Shown here one piece after another: positions 1 through 6,058 of a DNA stretch of 64,000 nucleotides; positions within the stretch are counted from its first letter, which is position 1; every line of letters begins with the position of its first letter. The DNA is from Devosia nitrariae (GTDB lineage: Bacteria > Pseudomonadota > Alphaproteobacteria > Rhizobiales > Devosiaceae), in contig NZ_BSNS01000011.1 in assembly GCF_030160115.1 (NCBI RefSeq), forward strand, positions 692,865-756,864, in the 5' to 3' direction. Below the pieces are notes generated by a model that saw only the letters and a list, made by a program, of their open reading frames with translations, was not told where the DNA came from and searched no databases. Position numbers and translations under genes: made by a program.

Positions 1-335
1 CTCCTGAAGAGGAGGTTGCCCCTGAAGAAGAGGTTGCCCCTGAAGAGGAGGTTGCCCCTGAAGAGGAGGTTGCCCCTGAAGAGGAGGTTGCCCCTGAAGA
101 AGAGGTTGCCCCTGAAGAAGAGGTTGCCCCTGAAGAAGAGGTTGCCCCTGAAGAAGAGGTTGCCCCTGAAGAAGAGGTTGCCCCTGAAGAAGAGGTTGCC
201 CCTGAAGAAGAGATAGCTCCTGAGGAAGTGCCTGCTCCTGAGCAAGAGGCCGTGCCCGAAGAGGCGGTGCCCCCTGAAGGGGCAGCCTGCACACCGGAAC
301 AAGTACAAGCCGGTCTCTGTCCTCAACCTCAATAG
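1..335 (+). CDS. C-terminal part of an acidic PEEEVA-repeat protein
   Basis: An open frame enters from the left edge and ends at a TAG. No start codon is visible, so the gene begins outside the window. The visible 110 residues start with eleven copies of the hexapeptide PEEEVA and one variant, PEEEIA. A degenerate Pro/Glu/Ala/Val stretch follows, and the tail CTPEQVQAGLCPQPQ contains two cysteines. The composition is very acidic and proline-rich, as in extended spacer or stalk segments of exported proteins, but no domain is visible here and no function can be assigned. The reading frame is supported because the 18-bp repeat keeps it open throughout and its single-base variants (GAA/GAG) are synonymous. 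A second open frame gives a basic PLKKR repeat and is judged a shadow. Confidence 0.6.
   Translation, partial: PEEEVAPEEEVAPEEEVAPEEEVAPEEEVAPEEEVAPEEEVAPEEEVAPEEEVAPEEEVAPEEEVAPEEEIAPEEVPAPEQEAVPEEAVPPEGAACTPEQVQAGLCPQPQ
3..218 (+). repeat. Tandem array of twelve 18-bp units
   Basis: Twelve head-to-tail copies of an 18-bp unit (CCTGAAGARGAGGTTGCC) encode the PEEEVA hexapeptide. Most copies differ only at one Glu codon, GAA or GAG. The last copy has changed to encode PEEEIA. Near-identity at the DNA level points to recent expansion by slippage or unequal recombination, so copy number probably varies between strains. Confidence 0.95.
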
Positions 336-354
336 AGCTGCAGATCAAGTATGC

Positions 355-385
355 GCGGCGCGGCGATCCCGTATCGCCGCGCCGC
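355..385. terminator. Strong GC-rich hairpin after the repeat protein
   Basis: A perfect 13-bp inverted repeat with a 5-nt loop (CCCGT) begins 20 bases after the stop of the repeat-protein gene. No T-tract follows on either strand, so it is a terminator-like stem rather than a canonical intrinsic terminator. Confidence 0.5.
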
Positions 386-420
386 AGCGCGTCTGGCGAC
401 GGCTGTCCGGCGGGTGTGCG

Positions 421-459
421 CACAAGAAAAGCCGCCCGAGGAGCGTTCAAACGGGCGGC
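421..459 (-). terminator. Intrinsic-type terminator on the minus strand with no gene before it
   Basis: GCCGCCCG and CGGGCGGC form an 8-bp GC stem with a 13-nt loop. Read on the minus strand, the stem is followed directly by TTTTCTTGT, which is the classical Rho-independent layout. No minus-strand protein gene lies immediately upstream; the nearest is the broken DUF2267 gene beyond position 1195. It may therefore end an untranslated RNA made from the region to its right. Confidence 0.5.
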
Positions 460-819
460 CAGTGATAGACGGCTAGATTTTGGGGCGGGAGCCCCGGGGC
501 TCGGGGACAAGCCAGTTGGGGACAGGCAATGGGGCTCCCGCGATAAAAACCCGAGAGGCAGGAATTGGTTGCGGTCACAACCACCACTCCGGCCAGCTTC
601 TATGCAGCACGGACAAGCCCCTAGCCAGCAGCGCTCCTGGTCTTGTTGTAGGTCGACTCTGTTTTCTCCGGCTCCCTATTAACACAGGTTAACTGTATAA
701 TGGGAGAGGCCTGCCGACCTGCACGTGCGCGTGCCCAGGCGTTTCGCCGTCCATTGTAGATGACTGCAACCGCTTTGTGCGCTGGGAATTGGTCAAGTGA
801 AAGGACGATAGCGATAGCG
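460..819. other. Non-coding, hairpin-rich stretch
   Basis: No convincing gene was found. The stretch contains a 14-bp palindrome at 489-502 and a 9-bp inverted repeat joining 487-495 to 531-539. These two pairings share the same bases and so exclude each other. Further right is a TGGTTG/CAACCA stem near 566-583. At 679-701 two TTAAC boxes precede a TATAAT, which could be a promoter for the DUF2934 gene, although no good -35 is visible at 17 bases. Confidence 0.4.
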
Positions 820-1122
820 ATGGCTCCCCACTATGACGACCCGCAGCAACTCGATGGTTTCCGTGAGGCGGTGCGCGACACGGCCTATTTTCTCTGGGAG
901 CAGGCCGGCAAGCCCGAGGGGCGGTCAGACGAGTTCTGGTACAAGGCCCTGGCCATCCATTACCGCGAGCGCGCCTACGGGATCTGGCGGCGCCAATTGA
1001 AGAACCAGAAGCCCGACACCGCCGACGATCCCGAACCGATCGGCAACGTCAGCGGCACGGACCTTTCCGAAGATGAGACTTTGCAGGTTGCCGAGGGAAT
1101 CGAGCACGAGCGGGATGCCTAG
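820..1122 (+). CDS. DUF2934 domain protein
   Basis: A 100-residue soluble protein. Residues of about 12-50 (FREAVRDTAYFLWEQAGKPE, then GRSDEFW) match the DUF2934 pattern of a short helical segment with a Trp-Glu-x-x-Gly core followed by xGRxxxxW. The C-terminal 40 residues are acidic and probably disordered. The family's function is unknown, and members are small proteins common in Rhizobiales. I chose the ATG at 820 because the domain begins shortly after it; an in-frame ATG 60 bases upstream would add an unconserved leader. The nearest AAAGGA is about 14 bases before the start, which is further than ideal. The gene is followed by a strong hairpin and a convergent broken gene. Confidence 0.75.
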   Translation: MAPHYDDPQQLDGFREAVRDTAYFLWEQAGKPEGRSDEFWYKALAIHYRERAYGIWRRQLKNQKPDTADDPEPIGNVSGTDLSEDETLQVAEGIEHERDA

Positions 1123-1134
1123 GATGCGTGAGAA

Positions 1135-1165
1135 GCGCGCGATTTGAGTCCATCAAATCGCGCGC
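1135..1165. terminator. 13-bp hairpin between convergent genes
   Basis: A perfect 13-bp inverted repeat (GCGCGCGATTTGA) with a 5-nt loop lies between the DUF2934 gene and the convergent DUF2267 remnant. Its symmetry fits a two-way terminator, although U-tracts are lacking. Confidence 0.55.
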
Positions 1166-1194
1166 CAGCCATTCCTGCTCAGGCGTGCTTGCTG

Positions 1195-1635
1195 TCAGTG
1201 CACTTTCTCGGGATCCGGCCAAAGATCGCGCACCTGCTCCGGCAGCGCTGCACGCACCTTACGCACTTCGCCCGGGTCGACGTAATGGGAGAGAACCTTG
1301 AAGACCGTCCGAGTCGCCTCGACCGTGTTCACCGGCCTGATGAACTTGAGTTCCTGCTCGACCTGCTCGAGAAATTCATCGAGCGTGCGCGATCGTACAG
1401 GCTGCTTGGACGGCTGGAACTGGTCGTAATAGGTTCCACGCACCAGCAGCGGCAACTGTGCCCCCAGATGCGCCGAGAGGTCCGTCGGCAGACGGTCGCG
1501 TACCGTATGCAGGACGGCGCTCAGCATGTGTCAGGCCACCTGGCGATCGGGACCATGGTCCTCCATGATCTCCTTGAGCCAGGTATTGGTGACCTGCAGG
1601 GTTTTATCGAAAGCGTCTATGCCCGTAGCGCTCAT
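1195..1635 (-). pseudogene. DUF2267 protein interrupted by an in-frame TGA
   Basis: The first 34 codons (MSATGIDAFDKTLQ...DRQVA) and the following 111 codons (HMLSAVLHTVRDRL...) read in one frame and are separated only by a TGA at 1531-1533. Together they make a full-length DUF2267 protein of about 146 residues, the family's usual size, including the AHLGAQLPLLVRGTYY core. No frameshift is needed; a single base change from TGG, TGC or TGT would explain the stop. The start has a GGAGG Shine-Dalgarno sequence 5 bases upstream and an EcfG-like promoter further up. The ATG two codons after the stop could re-initiate and make a 110-residue fragment without the N-terminal helix. The family's function is unknown. 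A sequencing error cannot be excluded. Confidence 0.8.
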
Positions 1636-1669
1636 GGCCGCCTCCATGGGGTTTGGAAGATACCCCACC

Positions 1670-1694
1670 AACGGGGCGTCGTCCCGAGAGTTCC
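1670..1694 (-). promoter_or_regulatory. EcfG/RpoE2-type promoter before the DUF2267 gene
   Basis: On the minus strand GGAAC is followed after 16 bases by CGTT, which is the alphaproteobacterial general-stress sigma (EcfG) pattern. It lies about 35 bases upstream of the start codon, which leaves room for a short leader containing the GGAGG. Confidence 0.6.
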
Positions 1695-1764
1695 ACCGCT
1701 TCACCAGGGCAAATTCGGAACTTCCGCGACGTGTGCGGATTTCGCTCCAAGCGGAGAAATTACT

Positions 1765-1929
1765 ATGAAGACCTATGACCCCGATAAAACGACCAAGGAA
1801 GTCCGCCAGGGCAATCGGCGCCTGATGAATCTGCGCGTGCTGGTCTACGCCATCATCGGAATCGTCGTCGCCTTCGCGCTCATCTATCTCTGGTTCGCGG
1901 TCTTTGCGCCCGGCGGGTCCGCAGCATAA
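1765..1929 (+). CDS. Small single-span membrane protein
   Basis: A 54-residue protein with a charged N-terminus (MKTYDPDKTTKEVRQGNRR), one strongly hydrophobic helix at about residues 25-47 (LRVLVYAIIGIVVAFALIYL) and a short Gly/Ser/Ala tail. The positive residues before the helix predict the N-terminus in the cytoplasm. GCGGAG lies 9-14 bases before the ATG and can serve as ribosome binding site. A much longer in-frame extension exists but has no protein-like character. Function unknown. The gene sits among stress-type small genes and its 3' end overlaps a possible GGAAC box for the next gene. Confidence 0.6.
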   Translation: MKTYDPDKTTKEVRQGNRRLMNLRVLVYAIIGIVVAFALIYLWFAVFAPGGSAA

Positions 1930-2050
1930 TGGCGGAACTTTGAGCGGGAAGGGGAATTGCCCGTCTAAAGCGGGATGCGAACGCGGGGACCGGTTTCGCG
2001 GGGTTTCCTGCCTCAAGCTAGAGCGCGATCGTTAACACGAGGATCGACAA

Positions 2051-2494
2051 ATGGGTAGAGCGTCAGACGACCACGACCACCCTTATCGGGCCGAGGAGGG
2101 GCCGCCCGAGTATCGTGAGGGCCGCCAGCTCGACGACAATACGGATGACCTGGGCCGCAACGTCACCGATCCCGAGAAGACGGAAGAGATGGTCGAAACC
2201 GCCATCTACCGGCTGACACCCATCGCGCAGCCCGACGACACCAATTGGGACCGCACCGTCAACCGTGGCGATGTGATCGTGCGGGCGCGTTCTTCCGGCG
2301 ATGCACGGGTGGTCGCCTCCGAGGGTGAGGCGGAGGCGATGGGCAAGAATCCGACCTTGGCCACCACGCAACTGCTGGCCAGCGCCTTCCGCGATTCCCA
2401 CCTCTATGCCGTCCGCCGGGTCTCGGATTCCCAACATCCAGCCCTCGGCCCGCGCGAAGTCCTGGAAGCCGATTTTCTTTCCAAAAAGCGCTAG
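2051..2494 (+). CDS. Hypothetical acidic protein, 147 residues
   Basis: I do not recognise this family. The first 50 residues are very acidic, His/Asp/Glu-rich and probably disordered. From about residue 45 (EEMVETAIYRLTPIAQPDDT) onward the protein looks folded. It includes a possible strand-turn-strand segment around GDVIVRARSSGDARVVASE, then a helical ATTQLLASAFRD part and a C-terminal EVLEADFLSKKR. There is no signal peptide or membrane segment. The ATG follows GAGGATCG at normal spacing. A GGAAC with TT 18 bases downstream (1934-1958) could place it under the same stress sigma factor as its neighbours, but that match is weaker than the one before the DUF2267 gene. Confidence 0.65.
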   Translation: MGRASDDHDHPYRAEEGPPEYREGRQLDDNTDDLGRNVTDPEKTEEMVETAIYRLTPIAQPDDTNWDRTVNRGDVIVRARSSGDARVVASEGEAEAMGKNPTLATTQLLASAFRDSHLYAVRRVSDSQHPALGPREVLEADFLSKKR

Positions 2495-2520
2495 GTCAGG
2501 TTCGCGTAGCGGTGGTGGTC

Positions 2521-2763
2521 TCAGACGGGCGTGACGGAAACGATCTTGCCCACCACCGCGCCGGAATGCCGGATGCCCCGCAGGCGCTCCTCTGCGTCTT
2601 CCCAGGAATAGGCCCAGATAGTCGTCGTGAAGTTGCTGCCCGAATAGCGGTAGTCGATGGCAAAGCAGTAGAGCGGCCGACCCTCGGCGTCCTCGCAGAC
2701 GCACTCCGGGTCCGGCTCCATGTTCCGAGCGCGTATTTCTGCAAGATTGATGACGTCACCCAT
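2521..2763 (-). CDS. Small hypothetical protein, 80 residues
   Basis: The family is not recognised. The protein begins MGDVINLAEIRARNMEPDPE, has one Cys-x-Cys pair (CVC) at residues 21-23, and a central Tyr/Phe/Trp-rich part (YCFAIDYRYSGSNFTTTIWA) of likely beta structure. It ends in a helix followed by the strand VGKIVSVTP. I took the ATG at 2763 because GGAG lies about 9 bases upstream and the longer open frame loses protein character. A GGAAC-N19-TTT promoter-like pair lies just upstream. It is transcribed away from the DUF3008 gene, so the 138 bases between them probably hold promoters for both. Confidence 0.6.
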   Translation of the reverse strand: MGDVINLAEIRARNMEPDPECVCEDAEGRPLYCFAIDYRYSGSNFTTTIWAYSWEDAEERLRGIRHSGAVVGKIVSVTPV

Positions 2764-2790
2764 CACTGCAAGCTCCGGTGGCTGAAAATG

Positions 2791-2817
2791 AAACAGGAGC
2801 GCAGCGCCAACGGTTCC
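2791..2817 (-). promoter_or_regulatory. Possible EcfG-type promoter
   Basis: On the minus strand GGAAC is followed by TGTTT after 17 bases (TT after 19), one mismatch from the GGAAC/CGTT pattern. It ends about 28 bases before the start of the 80-residue protein. The call is suggestive rather than firm. Confidence 0.35.
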
Positions 2818-2901
2818 AGGCCTAACACAAGCGTGTCCGGCGGCGAACCGAACCGGTGGCTTTCTCGTTTCCTTGGCACGGAACAACCAAGGAGCAAGCC
2901 G

Positions 2902-3090
2902 ATGCCGGCAAAATCGAAGGCTCAGCAGAAGGCGGCCGGAGCTGCGCTCTCGGCCAAGCGTGGCGACACCAAGAAGAGCGAGCTCAAGGGCCCGTCCAAG
3001 TCCATGTACGAGTCGATGAGCGAAGAGGAGCTCGACGAAATGGCGTCCACCAAGCGCAAGGGCAAACCGGAGCACAAATCGAAGTCGTGA
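2902..3090 (+). CDS. DUF3008 family small basic protein
   Basis: A 62-residue Lys/Ser/Glu-rich protein beginning MPAKSKAQQKAAGAALSAKR and ending in a KRKGKPEHKSKS tail. The opening and the central SKSM..SMSEEELDEMAST motif are the hallmark of DUF3008, small highly charged proteins widespread in Proteobacteria. Function is not established; abundance under stress and nucleic-acid contact are guesses from charge. AAGGAG lies 8 bases before the ATG, which fixes the start. The gene ends 19 bases before the convergent YbhB-like gene. Confidence 0.85.
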   Translation: MPAKSKAQQKAAGAALSAKRGDTKKSELKGPSKSMYESMSEEELDEMASTKRKGKPEHKSKS

Positions 3091-3109
3091 TGTCCAGGCG
3101 GCCCGGCGA

Positions 3110-3655
3110 TCAGCGCTCGTAGGTGCCGACGAACTCGGTCTCTTCGAGCATGTGGCGCCGGGCGGCGTGCCAGACGTCCTCGACCGGCGTGTCGTTGGGC
3201 ACGCCGAGGTCCCTCACGTCGAGGGCGGCCAGACGGAAGATATAGTGATGGGTGCCGTGTCCGCGGGGCGGCTCGGGGCCGTCATAGCGGCTCTGACCGA
3301 AATCGTTGCGGGCAAAGCGCACGTCGCCGCTGGCCTTGCTGCCGAACCCCTCTTGCAATTCCGTCTGCCCTCCCGGGATATCGAAGGCGCCCCAATGCCT
3401 GAACATGCCGTTCGGCGCGTCGGGATCCTCGACGATCAGCACGAAACTCAGCGTGCCCTCGGGCACGCCCGACCAAATCAGATGCGGCGAGAGGTTATCG
3501 CCGTCCCGCGCGTGCCGCACGGGTATCGCACCATTTGCATCGAAGGCGGGACTGGAAAGCGTCAGAGGCATGATGGCTCCTTGCGGTTGAGGCGCGAAGG
3601 TGCCTTGCGCCGCGGGTTGACCAGGTTCGGCCGGCACCTTCGAAGTTTCAGACAT
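3110..3655 (-). CDS. YbhB/YbcL family (PEBP-like) protein
   Basis: A 181-residue protein of the phosphatidylethanolamine-binding / Raf kinase inhibitor-like family. After a Pro/Gln-rich 28-residue leader come the family landmarks LSSPAFDANGAIP, the ligand-pocket segment VEDPDAPNGMFRHWGAFDIP near residues 75-95, and GPEPPRGHGTHHYIFRLAAL near 130. The DPDAP and GxHxY elements line the anion-binding pocket. The bacterial role is poorly defined. No signal peptide is evident, so it is probably cytoplasmic. It overlaps the end of a small proline-rich gene by 8 bases and has GAGGAG 9 bases upstream, which supports this start over the internal Met at residue 29. It runs convergent to DUF3008. Confidence 0.88.
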   Translation of the reverse strand: MSETSKVPAEPGQPAAQGTFAPQPQGAIMPLTLSSPAFDANGAIPVRHARDGDNLSPHLIWSGVPEGTLSFVLIVEDPDAPNGMFRHWGAFDIPGGQTELQEGFGSKASGDVRFARNDFGQSRYDGPEPPRGHGTHHYIFRLAALDVRDLGVPNDTPVEDVWHAARRHMLEETEFVGTYER

Positions 3656-3836
3656 ATTTGGGCGGCTCCTCCTCGTCCGGGTTGGGAAACGGTTCCTCGG
3701 GCGGGGGGATGTCGGGATCCGGATCGCGCTGCGGCCGAGGGTCCGGATCCGGCTTCGGGTCGGGCGGCAGCGGCGGCGGCTCGGGCTCAGGCGTGGGAGG
3801 CTCGCCCGGAGGGATGTAGAGTCTCAAGGTATACAC
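3648..3836 (-). CDS. Proline/aspartate-rich small protein
   Basis: From a GTG start the frame encodes 62 residues, VYTLRLYIPPGEPPTPEP followed by alternating Pro, Asp and Glu, ending PDEEEPPKYV. AGGGAG sits 8 bases before the GTG, a good ribosome site, whereas the open frame further upstream has no such support. The frame overlaps the start of the YbhB-like gene by 8 bases, suggesting translational coupling. The sequence would be an extended polyproline-type acidic chain with no fold or known function. GC-rich DNA can produce such frames by chance, so the overlap and ribosome site are the main arguments. Confidence 0.45.
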   Translation of the reverse strand: MYTLRLYIPPGEPPTPEPEPPPLPPDPKPDPDPRPQRDPDPDIPPPEEPFPNPDEEEPPKYV

Positions 3837-4020
3837 GGTATGCGCTCCCTGGGTCGTGACAGGCTCGCCGGGGCCGTTCGCGGACCCGGTTCTACACTCA
3901 ACTGTTTTGGCGCCCGAAGGTTCGCGCTCACCTGGCTGCGCCGGCCGCGGCAGGAACAAAATGGCGGAAAGGATTTCCGTCGACGGCTCGGCTTCTCCGC
4001 CGTCGCACCGCTAACACAAA

Positions 4021-4575
4021 TCAGCCTCGGAACGGCCTGCTGAGGAACCGCGAGCCGAGAAGGCCGAAGCGCCAGGGGGCCTCGCGATTGCGCGAGATGC
4101 CGATGCGTTCGCCCGCGACGACTTGGGAACCTTCTGGGGCACCATTTATATCGAACGGAAACGCGAGCACGGAGCGTCCGTTGTGACTAAGGTCGACGCC
4201 GAGGGCCTGGCAAAGCCGACCGGGCCCGGCGCAGAGCAGCCGGGGATCGGAAAGGCCGCGCCGTTCGGCCATGACATCGAGCCCGGTCAGGGGCTCGATC
4301 GCGCGGATCAGCACTGCCGAGCCCGGCAGGCATACGAAGTTGAGGCACCAATGGATTCCGTAGGACCGATAGACATAGACAGTCCCCGGCTCGCCGAACA
4401 TGGCGCCGTTGCGCATCGTTGGCCCGTTGAAGCTGTGCGAGGCCGGGTCCGTCGCGTCATAGGCCTCGGTCTCGACGATGCGACCGCCGATCCCGTCCAC
4501 CGTGAGCGTTGCTCCGATGAGCGCCGCCGCCACATCTGCCGCCGGTCGCGCGAAGAAATCTGCCGTCAGTCTCAC
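4021..4575 (-). CDS. DNA-3-methyladenine glycosylase (AAG/Mpg family)
   Basis: Base-excision repair enzyme that removes alkylated purines such as 3-methyladenine. The 184-residue protein shows the AAG fold signatures: FFARPAADVAAALIG at the start, GGRIVETEAYDATDPASHS with the catalytic Glu, then RNGAMFGEPGTVYVYRSYG, the DNA-intercalating loop region, and GPGRLCQALG near the C-terminus. Length matches the bacterial family. I chose a GTG start (VRLTADFF) because AAAGG lies about 10 bases upstream and homologues begin here. An ATG at 4632 would add 19 basic residues and overlap the start codon of the divergent hydrolase gene. It runs opposite to that gene from a very short shared region. Confidence 0.88.
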   Translation of the reverse strand: MRLTADFFARPAADVAAALIGATLTVDGIGGRIVETEAYDATDPASHSFNGPTMRNGAMFGEPGTVYVYRSYGIHWCLNFVCLPGSAVLIRAIEPLTGLDVMAERRGLSDPRLLCAGPGRLCQALGVDLSHNGRSVLAFPFDINGAPEGSQVVAGERIGISRNREAPWRFGLLGSRFLSRPFRG

Positions 4576-4630
4576 GCTCTTGCCTTTTTCGGTCCGTTTC
4601 CGCCGCCCCACATGCCGAGGCGGTTCCGCC

Positions 4631-5242
4631 ATGCCTCTTAGCCTCGATGACATCGCCTGGCGACACGTCGCGCATATCTGCGTCGACATGCAGCGCATGT
4701 TCGAGGAGGAGACCGCCTGGCATACGCCTTGGGCTGCGCGGACCTTGCCGGCCATCGAGGCCATCGTCGAGCTCAACCCGCAGCGCACCGTCTTCACCCG
4801 CTTTATCCCTCCGCTGAATGCGGACGCCGCCAGGGGCGCCTGGCGTGCCTACTACCAGCAGTGGCACATGATGACGCGCGAGCGCATGCCGGCCCAGTTG
4901 CTCGAGCTCTGCGCCCCGCTCGCCCGCTTCGTGCCGCCGGCGCGTGTCGTCGACAAGGCCATCTACTCCCCCTGGCTCGAAACCGGGCTTCACCGGCAAT
5001 TACGAACCGAAGCTGTCGAAACGCTGGTCGTGACCGGCGGCGAGACGGATGTCTGCGTCCTGGCGACGGTGATGGGTGCCGTCGACCTCGGCTACCGCGT
5101 CGTGCTGCCCGAGGACGCCGTCTGCAGCTCGGCCGACGAGACCCACGATGCCATGCTGCGCATCTACAGGAGCCGTTTCGGCGAGCAACTCGTCGACTGC
5201 CGCACCGAAGACCTGCTGGACGCCTGGCGGCACGAAACGTGA
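4631..5242 (+). CDS. Cysteine hydrolase, isochorismatase-like family
   Basis: A 203-residue alpha/beta hydrolase of the isochorismatase/nicotinamidase superfamily. The expected catalytic triad is visible as Asp19 (ICVDMQ), Lys109 (VVDKAIYSP) and Cys142 (GETDVCVLATV), with the cis-peptide-type Gly-Gly-Glu-Thr-Asp before the cysteine. The superfamily cleaves C-N or vinyl-ether bonds in small amides and related compounds. The metal-binding Asp-x-His of nicotinamidases is not evident, so substrate is not predictable. A GAGG about 10 bases upstream supports the ATG. The gene ends 4 bases before the convergent DUF4336 gene and starts back-to-back with the 3-methyladenine glycosylase gene. Confidence 0.85.
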   Translation: MPLSLDDIAWRHVAHICVDMQRMFEEETAWHTPWAARTLPAIEAIVELNPQRTVFTRFIPPLNADAARGAWRAYYQQWHMMTRERMPAQLLELCAPLARFVPPARVVDKAIYSPWLETGLHRQLRTEAVETLVVTGGETDVCVLATVMGAVDLGYRVVLPEDAVCSSADETHDAMLRIYRSRFGEQLVDCRTEDLLDAWRHET

Positions 5243-5246
5243 AATC

Positions 5247-5990
5247 CTAGCGCAGCCAGCGGAAGGCCCGCTCAAGCTCTGCTTTGCCGTCGCTGTGGTA
5301 CCAGCGGCCATGGGCGAGGATGATGCGTTCGGGGTCCCATTCGACCATCCGCTTGACCGCCGCCTTCAGTCCCGCCTGGTTGGCCGCATAGGTGAGGCGC
5401 ATGTCGCGCGGCATTTGTCCATCCGGGTCCTGCACACCTCCCAGTCGTGTCAACCATCTCATGAGAATCGAACCGAGCTTTGCCGGCTCGAAATTCTCGA
5501 TGAGGTCGGTCAGCACCAGCGTGCGGCTGGGGCGATGGAAGAACACCATCTCGGTCATGTACTCGCCCACCACCGGCAGGGTCGCCAGCGCTTCGTCCCA
5601 GGGATATCCGCTGGTCCGGTCGAGTGTCTCACATTCGAAATCGATCCGTCCACCGGCCTGCTGGCGGATGCGCGGCGCCAGAAAGACCTGAGCGTCGTCA
5701 TAGGCAGCATGCCAGTCGGGGATCCACCAATAGTGGATGCGGTTGGGCCCGATGATCCAGCGCGGCGCGCCGATGCCGGCGATCTCTCTGGCGAGCTCGC
5801 CGGTGAGCGGGGTCGGCGAGTGGATGAAGAGATCGCGGCCGATGCGGATGACGGTCATGCGCGTCGGAAACGGCATTTTGGGCCAGGGCATGCCGAACCG
5901 GATGATCGGTCCGTCGACGATCCAGACATCCTCGGCGACGGGCTTCAGCGTATTGAGCGGCGGATAGGTCGCCTGGTCGTGATGCCGCAT
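5247..5990 (-). CDS. DUF4336 domain protein
   Basis: A 247-residue protein with the DUF4336 layout. It starts MRHHDQATYPPLNTLKPVAE and continues with VWIVDGPIIRFG, TRMTVIRIGRDLFIHSPTPL, and APRWIIGPNRIHYWWIPDWH in the middle. The C-terminal third has ILAHGRWYHSDG. The fold resembles metallo-beta-lactamase-type proteins, with spaced His and Asp residues in the same order (H at IHSP, H near DWH, D at TDLIE, H at LAHG). Enzymatic activity has not been shown for the family as far as I know. No signal peptide or membrane span. It converges on the cysteine hydrolase gene with a 4-base gap. Confidence 0.8.
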   Translation of the reverse strand: MRHHDQATYPPLNTLKPVAEDVWIVDGPIIRFGMPWPKMPFPTRMTVIRIGRDLFIHSPTPLTGELAREIAGIGAPRWIIGPNRIHYWWIPDWHAAYDDAQVFLAPRIRQQAGGRIDFECETLDRTSGYPWDEALATLPVVGEYMTEMVFFHRPSRTLVLTDLIENFEPAKLGSILMRWLTRLGGVQDPDGQMPRDMRLTYAANQAGLKAAVKRMVEWDPERIILAHGRWYHSDGKAELERAFRWLR

Positions 5991-6058
5991 CGGTCCCCCA
6001 ATCGAACGCTCGGGAGAGTTGCAGACGGGGCAGGGCTTTGCCAACCCCCCTGGCGGCG

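Noticed and set aside
16..216. Open frame encoding a basic PLKKR/PLKRR repeat protein
   Set aside because: It is the shifted reading of the 18-bp repeats. The PEEEVA frame runs on past the repeats into non-repetitive sequence and its variants are synonymous, which the basic frame cannot explain.
3..218. Possible CRISPR array
   Set aside because: Units are head-to-tail without unique spacers and are protein-coding.
679..693. CtrA box from two TTAAC motifs
   Set aside because: The spacing between TTAA halves is 6 rather than 7 bases, and the downstream gene is not cell-cycle related.
1531..1533. Selenocysteine codon in the DUF2267 gene
   Set aside because: No SECIS-like hairpin follows the TGA, the family has no known Sec members, and no selenium genes are visible. 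A nonsense change or error is simpler.
1144..1764. N-terminal extension of the small membrane protein to 261 residues
   Set aside because: This part is antisense to the DUF2267 gene and has no protein-like pattern; a ribosome site exists only at 1765.
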